DNA of 64,000 bases from Haloplanus sp. HW8-1 (GTDB lineage: Archaea > Halobacteriota > Halobacteria > Halobacteriales > Haloferacaceae). This document shows positions 52,619-59,788 of this stretch, piece after piece. Each line of letters begins with the position of its first letter. Position 1 is the first letter of the stretch. The notes below the pieces were generated by a model. The model ran no database searches. It was not told where the DNA came from and worked only from the letters and a program-made list of their open reading frames with translations. The stretch spans positions 1,550,001 to 1,614,000 of the forward strand of contig NZ_CP098518.1 of assembly GCF_023703795.1 (NCBI RefSeq), in the 5' to 3' direction. The position numbers and the translations under genes were made by a program.

Positions 52619-53313
52619 TTATTCCCAAACTTCCTCGTACTGCCCGACCTCCAGGAAGTACTCCTCGTCGTCAACGATAGGACGTGGCACCATCCCCCCG
52701 TCGAACTCTCGTAGGTGCCCGAGGTGAACAGGAAGATAACCGTCAGCGGGATCGTCCGTCGAACTGGTGGCGACCAGTCGACGATTGACGAGGCGAAGCG
52801 TACTGGCGTCACCGCGAGCTTCGGCGTCTTGTTTCCAAGCGGCGACGGCGTTTTCGATCTCGGATCGTTTGTCGGGCATCACGTCGTCGTATGGAACGTT
52901 CACCCAGACGTGACCGTGTTCCGTGACGTACAGTCGGCCCGGATTCGGCCGATAGTCACCGTATGCGGCTATCAGTTCCGCGAGGTCTTCACGTCGATCT
53001 CGTACCCGAACACTTCGAAATCGTAGGCCGAGAAACTCTCGGGGTTGCACTTGCGGATCGCCCCCTCGTTCTCCCACTCCCACATCTCCACTGGGAGATA
53101 CTCCCGACAGAACTGTTCGAACGCGAGTTCACCGAGGTTACCCCGGCGTTTGGTGGGCACGTCGTCAGCATCCTGTTTCACGACTTGGTGGTGTGCGCGC
53201 TTGCGGTCGACATCGTCGGGCGTATAGAGGTACACTAATTCGACATCTGAAACTCGAGTGATGAATTTATCGGCCACCTCCCATCGTCGACTTTTTCGAT
53301 AGTATACGTTCAC
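52619..53313 (-). pseudogene. PD-(D/E)XK nuclease-like protein, probable frameshift
   Basis: The first frame (from GTG 53313) encodes YLYTPDDVDRKRAHHQ, LGELAFEQFCREYLP and a nuclease-like FSAYDFEVFGYEIDVKTS with the D...ExK pattern, then stops at 52972. The next frame (ELIAAYGDYRPNPGRLYVTE to the stop at 52619) has no good start near the junction. It continues the domain naturally, with a VWVNVPYDDV strand. One frameshift near 52985 would fuse them into about 230 aa. Alternatively the two are separate overlapping genes. Confidence 0.55.
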
Positions 53314-53377
53314 GAACAGCGAGAAGTGAACTCCGAACGGGGAAACACGATTGTAGCTTCGGTTGAATATTTCCCCT

Positions 53378-54112
53378 ATGAATATTCTCGTGATCTCGGG
53401 CTGCTCCGGCGACAAGCAGTTCGACGAGGCGCCGATCGGTTGCGAGGAGCTCGACTCAACCAGTCGAGACGACTTACTGGAAACGTATCCCGACTACGTT
53501 GCCCCTGCAGCCGAAATGTACACCGGGGACGAACACGAACGTGTCCGGCAAGCGGTAGCGAATCTGCGATCTTACGCGAACGTAACGTGGCGAATCGTTT
53601 CGGCCGGATACGGGGTGGTGGCTGAAAACGAGCGGATCGTCGCGTACGATTGCACACTCAGCGACATCAACGCTGTCCGTGATCGTGCGAAACGGATGGG
53701 CCACGATCCTTCAGCACTCACGATCGACGAGACGCGACAGGCCGTTGGTCGGGAATTGAACCTCTCGGCGGATTTGAAGGGGGAATTGGCTGAAGGCTAC
53801 GATCTCGTATTCGTCACGCTCAGTGAGCCGTACCTCGTGGCGACCGGTGAGGCGTTCACCGAGTTGCTGGAAAGGGCGGTTGTGTTCGTGTTCGCGTCGA
53901 AGGGAGCCAAACCGTACGTCGGTGACGGGTACTGGGTACCCGCGACGGAGGAGGTAAGGGCTTCGCTCGGGACGACATGGTTCGAGCTTCGCGGGGAATT
54001 GCTCTGGACATTCTCGGAGAGCGTGGATGAAACGGCGTTAGCACAGCTCGCGGCGACGCCCGAGTCTGTGGAAGAGTTCGTCTCACCGATCAGCGTTCAC
54101 GAAAGCGAGTGA
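53378..54112 (+). CDS. DUF6884/YaaA-like protein
   Basis: 244 aa. The N-terminus MNILVISGCSGDKQ matches the DUF6884/YaaA-like group (strand, then S/GCSGDK loop). Further blocks are RIVSAGYGVVAENERIVAYD (about residues 72-91), DLVFVTLSEPYL and FASKGAKPYVGDGYWV. YaaA-like proteins bind DNA and limit iron/oxidative damage, and DUF6884 members often sit in mobile or DNA-modification islands. It is divergent from the nuclease-like gene. The start ATG at 53378 overlaps the possible 5' end of that gene. Confidence 0.75.
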   Translation: MNILVISGCSGDKQFDEAPIGCEELDSTSRDDLLETYPDYVAPAAEMYTGDEHERVRQAVANLRSYANVTWRIVSAGYGVVAENERIVAYDCTLSDINAVRDRAKRMGHDPSALTIDETRQAVGRELNLSADLKGELAEGYDLVFVTLSEPYLVATGEAFTELLERAVVFVFASKGAKPYVGDGYWVPATEEVRASLGTTWFELRGELLWTFSESVDETALAQLAATPESVEEFVSPISVHESE

Positions 54113-55434
54113 GTCTAGTTGCTGTGGCGCACTTGACGGGGATGATGGGCGACGACCGTGTGACTCTCAGCAGTTGATCGAACGTGTGCTGTGGAGAGAG
54201 CTATGCACCACGGCTGTTGACCTGTGCTCCGTTCGCGGGATCGCCAACTGCTCTCGCCGCAGCGATTGGAATGTCGGGCGCACAGGGAATTCATACTCGG
54301 TGGAGTGGGATGAGGTGGGCGTATAGGAGTGCTAGCGATCGGAGTGCCGGTTAGCTGCGTTTCATAATCGGGATCTACGACCGCAAGAACAGCGGTGTTA
54401 CGGAAATTGAGTATCAGATGTCCCGTGACTGCGACGATCGGGGTTCGATCCCGTGTCGCGTAAGTGACCCGCTCGCCGTCGCTATCGGCCAATCTGCGAC
54501 TGTTCTCAACGAAGCGATCGGTCAGGCTTCCGTTGAGTGAAGCTAATCACCAGACGGAGACCAATTATGAACACGACGCTCGCTCTGAGAGTGGGCGGTG
54601 TCGCATCGTCCCCTACGCTCGTCGGTACTCACGACCCGTGTGCCAGCCGAATTCGACGGTTGTGAATCCGGCTGATTACAGCGGTTCAAGGAGAAAGCCC
54701 ACGGCTTCAGCCGTGGGATGAATCCGACAACAGCCGAAACAACTACCACGGTTCGTATCGTCGGTTGTGCTACCGAGTCTCGGGTAAGGATATGCACGCC
54801 AGCGCGGCGGTAGATGAAGCCCGCTATCCGAGTCGGGGGCCGGACTGGCACGGCCCACAACCCCACCGAACGACGCGAGTGGGGAACCTCTCCGTCGTGG
54901 GCACGGTCTGTGACCGTGGAACCCCACGACTTCAGTCGTGGGAGGATGTCAGGTCAGCTGCCCGACCTAGTTCTGGTGTTAGCGGGTAGACTGGTGCTTC
55001 TTGCGGATACTACGGACGAGTATGATACCATGTGAGCAGCTCTAACCTTGATGAAAACGGCGCTTCACCCCGTTTTAATGCCTGAATCCGATTATGAAGA
55101 CAGACTCATTCGAACCAATCGAAACGTGACGAAACTAAGATACTGAACACAGTCTGGGAATAGAGTTCCAAGAGAACAGCTATACTTCGAGACGCCATCG
55201 AGTCGCGAGCACAAAATCCAGTTGACTGATGTTTCCAACCAGTGGCCGTGGAGCACGGGAGGGCGAGCAAAAGTCAGTGGAACAGGCACCCAGTTACCGT
55301 ACCAAGCGGCGTCGACTGATCTCCGCGCAATTCCGACGCTCTAATTCATAAGGGGAGTCTGGTCATTTGACTCCAAGAGAGCAATCGTGTAGAACTGACG
55401 AGTGCGACCATGCATCCACCGAGGTGAGCGACTG
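54113..55434. other. Gene-poor middle of element 2
   Basis: 1.3 kb with lower GC and no convincing gene. A minus-strand frame at 54115-54492 has an unusual composition and no recognisable domain. Two hairpins typical of IS200/IS605 ends lie at 54698-54717 and 54923-54942. The rest (55000-55430) is A/T-rich and may hold promoters or decayed genes. Confidence 0.55.
54698..54952 (+). mobile_element. IS200/IS605-like end remnants (mini-element without a transposase)
   Basis: Two hairpins in the same orientation, CCCACGGC-TTCA-GCCGTGGG (54698-54717) and CCCACGAC-TTCA-GTCGTGGG (54923-54942). The second is followed by GAGGATGTCAG. Such palindromes end haloarchaeal IS200/IS605 and TnpB-type elements. 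No transposase or TnpB frame lies between them, so this is a 250-bp miniature or a decayed copy, like the palindrome-associated elements described in Haloquadratum. Confidence 0.7.
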
Positions 55435-55641
55435 ATGACTGCTGGCCTCAGTTGCCCAACTTGTGATCGGTCGACACTTGAGTCAGTCTCTGAAGATGCT
55501 ATGTACGAGTGTACGAACTGTGGGCAACGGACTCACGTCGTCAGGGCTGCCCGCGAGGATCTAGAAGATTTAGCGACTTCCGATCTACCCTGTTCAGATA
55601 TCGCTGAAACGCTGTTAGCGATCGTTCAAGAGAATGGATAA
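55435..55641 (+). CDS. Small zinc-ribbon protein
   Basis: 68 aa. Two CxxC knuckles (SCPTCDRS and YECTNCGQRTHVV) form a zinc ribbon, followed by an acidic helix. This is a common accessory protein on haloarchaeal mobile elements. The start at 55435 is used because it begins directly before the ribbon; an upstream extension is basic and unlikely. Function unknown. Confidence 0.7.
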   Translation: MTAGLSCPTCDRSTLESVSEDAMYECTNCGQRTHVVRAAREDLEDLATSDLPCSDIAETLLAIVQENG

Positions 55642-55743
55642 CCGTCGTCTGCGTGCTAATGAGGCCGTGCTGGGTCTGACCTGGAACGGCAACTCTGCTT
55701 CCGTGTTTCGCTTTCGTAGCTGGTCAACACGAGATTCCACTAA

Positions 55744-56094
55744 TCAGAAGCTGTCTTGGACGGCATCCATCTTACACTGAACACAGAGGTTGTCGAAGAT
55801 ACAGCCGGCGTTGTCGTAGGGGCAGACGTGGTCTTCAGTTTCGACCGAGAGGCGGCGTTTCTGCTGTCGCCATTCGACCTCCCAAGCGTCGATAGACATC
55901 TCGCTGGAGGTGAAGACGATCTCGCCATCGCGGTTCTCGATTTTCGCGACCGTCCCTGGCGCGAGTTCCTCTTTCACGACCGCGATGGCTTCCTCGTAGG
56001 ACTGACAGTCGCGCCGTTCTCGGTCCGTGTCGAGCAAGACGACCGTGATCGAACGATCAGTCGTCTCGGTTGGTTTGGGGCCTCGTGTCACCAT
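55744..56094 (-). CDS. Cys-rich hypothetical protein
   Basis: 116 aa. N-terminal alpha/beta part (RSITVVLLDTDRERRDC, then EEAIAVVKEELAPGTVAKIE) and a C-terminal metal-binding-like cluster CPYDNAGCIFDNLCVQCKMD. No known family recognised. Within the element it stands alone on the minus strand. Possibly a zinc-dependent regulator. Confidence 0.6.
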   Translation of the reverse strand: MVTRGPKPTETTDRSITVVLLDTDRERRDCQSYEEAIAVVKEELAPGTVAKIENRDGEIVFTSSEMSIDAWEVEWRQQKRRLSVETEDHVCPYDNAGCIFDNLCVQCKMDAVQDSF

Positions 56095-56250
56095 GTACAG
56101 CCGTCTCTTAGAGAATAATAAATTCTCGCCTGCCAAGACGATCGATCGAAAGGAGACAACAGGAGAAACGGAAATAATACATCGAACGTCGAGCAACAGT
56201 AGATAGACGCCACAGATAGGTATTACACTCGAGCGGTCGATTCATGCACG

Positions 56251-56742
56251 ATGTACAATTTCGCTCCGGCGGCCGAGGACGAACGGATCGTCTTCGGCGC
56301 CTGTCGTCCGAATCACCCACCACGAGCGCCACCCGACAGTTCGGTCGACGATTGGGTGCAATATATGCAGGAACGAGACGTCGAACGCGTCTGCTGTCTA
56401 CTCGACGAGACACAGCTGAGCGAGTACGACGACCCCCTCGACACCTACGCGGCGGCGTTCGGTGAGGATCGCGTGACGCACGCGCCGATCGAGGATTTCA
56501 GCGTCGTCGATCGACGGACGCTCCACGAGACGATCCTGCCGTTTCTCGACGTGTCGAACGCCGCCTCGGAACGAGTCGTCGTCCACTGTTCGGCGGGCTC
56601 GGGTCGAACGGGACACGTACTGGCGCTCTGGCTGGCACACGATCGAGGCTGTAGCATCGAGGACGCCGTCGCCGAAGTACGTCGAATGGGACGCCGACCG
56701 CTCGAGGCCGCGAGTAGGACAGACTTGCGCGCGTTACGGTAG
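56251..56742 (+). CDS. Dual-specificity/tyrosine protein phosphatase
   Basis: 163 aa. Signature HCSAGSGRTGH (about residues 112-122) with catalytic Cys and Arg, and the general-acid Asp in the preceding PIEDFSV loop (about 82-88). The N-terminal FGACRP segment is typical of the family. It should dephosphorylate Tyr/Ser/Thr or another phosphomonoester. It is 118 bp from the element's DUF309 gene and in the same direction. Confidence 0.88.
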   Translation: MYNFAPAAEDERIVFGACRPNHPPRAPPDSSVDDWVQYMQERDVERVCCLLDETQLSEYDDPLDTYAAAFGEDRVTHAPIEDFSVVDRRTLHETILPFLDVSNAASERVVVHCSAGSGRTGHVLALWLAHDRGCSIEDAVAEVRRMGRRPLEAASRTDLRALR

Positions 56743-56860
56743 CAGATTGTCGTGTCAGATGCGGTAACGCCTCTCGACTGTGGAATCCGATATCCTGCCA
56801 ACAGCGCTCACGATAGTATCGGTCGGTGCGATTAGGTGGCTTGGACTACTACTCACCCAC

Positions 56861-57355
56861 ATGGACGACCACACCCGAGACAACACTGTGGGCCCCCCAA
56901 CCTCGGGAGATCCCACCGGGTGGGATAACGGCCGTGGACCGTCTAACGGGTGGGAACACGGAACGCTCCGACGAGCAGTAATTCATGGGGTGCGCCTCTA
57001 CAACGCCGGCGAGTATCATGAGGCGCACGATTGTTTTGAAGCAGAGTGGTTCAACTACGGGAGTGGATCAACGGAAAGTGCCTTCCTCCACGGAATGGTG
57101 CAGGTCGCGGCGGGCGCGTACAAGCACGTCGACTTCGAGAACGATGACGGGATGCGGAGCCTCTTCGAGACGGCGCTTCAGTATCTCCACGGTGTCCCCG
57201 ACGACTACTACGGGGTCGACCTCTGCGACGTGCGGGCCACCCTTCGGGCCGCGCTTGACGACCCGGCTGTTATCGACGGATGGAAAATCGAACTTGATGG
57301 AGAGCATCCGGTTGCGGTGGACTGGGACCGCGAGTACGCCGAGCGATTAGAGTGA
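56861..57355 (+). CDS. Complete DUF309 protein carried by element 2
   Basis: 164 aa, complete. DUF309 helical domain: [22 protein letters not shown] (with the HE..H..FE..W motif near residues 45-65) and [21 protein letters not shown] (about residues 82-102). By eye, about three quarters or more of the residues match the two halves of the resident gene. It ends 25 bp before the right attachment core. It is on the opposite strand from the resident gene, so it is not a simple reconstruction of it. Function of DUF309 is unknown. Confidence 0.9.
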   Translation: MDDHTRDNTVGPPTSGDPTGWDNGRGPSNGWEHGTLRRAVIHGVRLYNAGEYHEAHDCFEAEWFNYGSGSTESAFLHGMVQVAAGAYKHVDFENDDGMRSLFETALQYLHGVPDDYYGVDLCDVRATLRAALDDPAVIDGWKIELDGEHPVAVDWDREYAERLE

Positions 57356-57378
57356 TGGATTTATTGGCACATCAGAAA

Positions 57379-57561
57379 TCAATCTTGAAGCTCGTGCGAT
57401 TCGTGGTAGGCGCCGGCGTTGTAGAGGCGGACGCCGTGGACGACCGCTCGCCGGAGCGTGCCGTGTTCCCAGCCGTTCGACGGTGCGCGGTCCGCCCGCC
57501 ACCCGGTCGGGTCGCCCGCCACCGGCGGCCCGACGCTGTAATCCCGGGTGTGGTCGTCCAT
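57379..57561 (-). pseudogene. N-terminal part of the resident DUF309 gene
   Basis: 60 codons starting [21 protein letters not shown] and ending [12 protein letters not shown] before a stop in element DNA. The last residue from the resident gene is the Leu of HEL (57387-57393 region). The C-terminal half continues at 51095 on the same strand. The original promoter should still be upstream, so a 60-residue fragment may be made. Confidence 0.88.
57380..57390. repeat. Right attachment site of element 2
   Basis: CAATCTTGAAG. The core GAAG (57387-57390) matches the left site (51092-51095), and CAATCTT is the inverted partner of AAGATTG at the left end. Confidence 0.75.
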
Positions 57562-57669
57562 ACGGGTACACAGTCGTGCCATCGGCCTAACACCTGCGAT
57601 CGATGAGCACCTGCGGTAGGACGTGACGCGACGGAAACGCACTTTAACACCCGCGGCTAGGAGCGTGTA

Positions 57670-58536
57670 ATGAGGATTCGAGAGTTCGGCGACGACCCCG
57701 AGGTGGCTGTCGTCGCGGCAGTCCACGGCGACGAACCCTGCGGCCCGCGGGCGGTCGACGACCTCCTGTCCGATCCACCCGAGTTTCGACGGCCGGTGAA
57801 GTTCGTCGTCGCCAACGAGCGCGCACTGGAACGGGACGTCCGGTATCTCGACGACGACCTCAACCGGGCGTTCCCCGGCGAGGCGGACGCGGAGAGTCAC
57901 GAGCGACGACTGGCGAAACGGCTCCTGACGGAACTCGACGGCTGTACGACGCTCGCCCTCCACTCGACGCAGTCGTACGCCGATCCCTTCGCCCTGGTCG
58001 ACAGCGTCGGCCCCGAGAAAGCGGCGTTGTGTGCGCAGTTACCCCTCGACGCGGTGGTCGAAACCGACGTGTACGCCGGCGGTCGCCTGATCGACTACCC
58101 CGGAATCGTCGAGGTGGAGTGTGGCCTGCAGTGGTCGGAGACGGCCACGGAGAACGCCCGAGCGGTGATCGACGCCTTCCTCGCGGCGACGGGCGTCTTT
58201 CCCGAGGCGGCCGGCGTGACCCCGGACGACGACGTACCGATCTTCCGTCTCACCGGCCAAGTCCCGAAGGCGCCCGCCGACGACTACGAGGTGTTCGTCG
58301 AGAACTTCGAGCGCGTGCCCGCCGGGGTGCCCTTCGCGTCGGCCGACGGCGAGGAGCGCGTGGCCGAGGATCCGTTCTATCCGGTCCTGATGTCGGCCGA
58401 CGGCTACGAGAGCGTGTTCGGCTACGCCGGGGAGCGTGTGGGACGCCTCGCCGACGTCGAGAGGGACGAGCCGGGCGATCAGTCCTCGCGGGAGGCGAGT
58501 TCGACCAGCGTGAGGTCACGGTCGAGCATACAGTAG
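57670..58536 (+). CDS. M14-family succinylglutamate desuccinylase/aspartoacylase-like enzyme
   Basis: 288 aa. Zinc ligands HGDE in [12 protein letters not shown] (about residues 17-28) and the third ligand His in [10 protein letters not shown] (about 94-103), with the family [10 protein letters not shown] block (about 61-70). It is a metal-dependent amide hydrolase. The natural substrate is not known; haloarchaeal members are rarely characterised. The last 20 or so codons overlap the UPF0179 gene on the other strand, so the true C-terminus of the family is probably at about residue 265. Confidence 0.83.
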   Translation: MRIREFGDDPEVAVVAAVHGDEPCGPRAVDDLLSDPPEFRRPVKFVVANERALERDVRYLDDDLNRAFPGEADAESHERRLAKRLLTELDGCTTLALHSTQSYADPFALVDSVGPEKAALCAQLPLDAVVETDVYAGGRLIDYPGIVEVECGLQWSETATENARAVIDAFLAATGVFPEAAGVTPDDDVPIFRLTGQVPKAPADDYEVFVENFERVPAGVPFASADGEERVAEDPFYPVLMSADGYESVFGYAGERVGRLADVERDEPGDQSSREASSTSVRSRSSIQ

Positions 58537-58928
58537 TCGTGGGGCGGGTCGCCGACGACCTCGTCGATCCGGTATTCGACGTCGAAGTCCGCCCCGTCGG
58601 GGACACAGTAGGCGTGACTCGGACAGTCGGTGTACGGACACGACCCGGCGAGTTTCGCCTTGCTGCCGGCGTAGGCAACCTGCGACGGCACGTTCGCGGG
58701 GATCGGCGCGGGTTCGACCTCGACGGCGCGAACGCCGCCGTCGTGGACGGCACAGTCGAGCGTCTGGGCGTTCTCCCGAACGTCCGTGATCCGATAACGG
58801 GTGCCGGGGGAGAGATCGAGACACTGTCCGCGATACGGACAGCCCTCGCACGCGCTCGATTCGCCGCGAAAGACGAACTCGCGACCGATCTCGGCGAGAC
58901 GAGTTCCGATGAGCGTGACCTCGGACAT
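58479..58928 (-). CDS. UPF0179 family protein
   Basis: 149 aa. Archaeal UPF0179 protein with two Cys clusters, CEGCPYRGQCLDL (about residues 28-40) and CPYTDCPSHAYC (about 100-111), likely metal ligands. The N-terminus MSEVTLIGTRLAEIG is typical. Function unknown; the family is widespread in Euryarchaeota. Its 3' end overlaps the M14 gene by 58 bp. Confidence 0.9.
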   Translation of the reverse strand: MSEVTLIGTRLAEIGREFVFRGESSACEGCPYRGQCLDLSPGTRYRITDVRENAQTLDCAVHDGGVRAVEVEPAPIPANVPSQVAYAGSKAKLAGSCPYTDCPSHAYCVPDGADFDVEYRIDEVVGDPPHDYCMLDRDLTLVELASRED

Positions 58929-58953
58929 GGGCGGTCGTTCTCGTCCCCGGCGG

Positions 58954-59334
58954 TTAAGCCTCGCGACCGAGCAGTTCGTCGAGGCGATCGAAGTACGCCT
59001 CGCGTGGCACCTGATAGGCGCCGCGGTAGTCGATCTCGCCGGCTGTGAAGGCCCGGGCGATCGTGACGGCCGTCGTGACGGCGTCGTCGCGGCTCGCTGC
59101 CGTCGCCACGCGCGCCTCGACCTCGGGTTCGAGATACAGCGTGACGGTCCACCCGTCCTCCGTGACTGCACCGGGACGACGGCGGGGCGATCCCGGCGAG
59201 AGATAGATCGTCGGCAGGCAGGGCGCGGGGAAGGCGTCGGTGTCGAACACGTCCGGGCGGTACGCCAGGATCGCCCGTCCGCCCGCCTCCTCGTGCCAGA
59301 CCGTCCACCCGTCGGGGAGTGATTCGAAGGTCAT
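58954..59334 (-). CDS. Conserved haloarchaeal protein (DUF5820-like)
   Basis: 126 aa, soluble, alpha+beta. The N-terminal LPDGWTVWHEEAGGRAILAY segment and central WTVTLYLEPEVEAR suggest a small sheet packed against a helix. No catalytic motif. The family name is from memory and should be checked. It lies 25 bp upstream of UPF0179 on the same strand. Confidence 0.65.
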   Translation of the reverse strand: MTFESLPDGWTVWHEEAGGRAILAYRPDVFDTDAFPAPCLPTIYLSPGSPRRRPGAVTEDGWTVTLYLEPEVEARVATAASRDDAVTTAVTIARAFTAGEIDYRGAYQVPREAYFDRLDELLGREA

Positions 59335-59788
59335 GTCACCCTGTTCGTCCCGACGGCCCTATACTCCGGTGGTCCCCGCCGCTGTGGGCAACGCCGGACG
59401 CGGCCGTGCGAGATTCACCACGGTGACGACCCAAGTCTCCGGGCACGTGCCGTCACCGTGCGTCCACGAGCGATCCAACTGAACCGGTCGAATCAGCCGT
59501 CTCCGACGGATACGAACCCGAACGCTGCGACGCGAACCCGGTCCCACGAATGTGGGGGAACGACCGCCCCCGAGAAAGGCTTATTTATATGTATTCCTGA
59601 CATGGTTTATAGTCTCGGTTACCAGCGGACCGAGCGGTCGTCGATCGCACCCCCGCCACCCGGCATCTCCGACGGACAACGCGACCATCCACCGGTCGCC
59701 ATCGGACCGTGGTAAGCGAACACATGACACGGCCTCGGCGGCGGGGATGACGTGTCGACGGCACTCGGGTCCGAGACACGAAGAGACA
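59335..59788. other. Long intergenic region and leader before prkA
   Basis: 454 bp. The clearest signal is a TATA-like TTATTTATATG at 59580-59590, about 200 bp before the first PrkA ATG. This implies an unusually long leader for a haloarchaeon. Small frames inside it are proline- or arginine-rich and unconvincing. Confidence 0.55.

Larger units (their letters stand above)
51092..57390. mobile_element. 6.3-kb integrative element inserted inside a DUF309 gene
   Basis: It is bounded by the two halves of a resident DUF309 gene. At its left edge it carries an intact tyrosine recombinase. Cargo in order: nuclease-like gene, DUF6884/YaaA-like gene, IS200/IS605 end hairpins, zinc-ribbon protein, Cys-rich protein, dual-specificity phosphatase and a complete DUF309 gene. 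Base composition is lower in GC than the flanks. The element appears to supply a whole copy of the gene it disrupts. Confidence 0.85.

Noticed and set aside
54115-54492. Minus-strand 125-aa ORF inside element 2
   Set aside because: No recognisable domain, atypical composition, and His/Arg/Ser-rich second half; probably non-coding.
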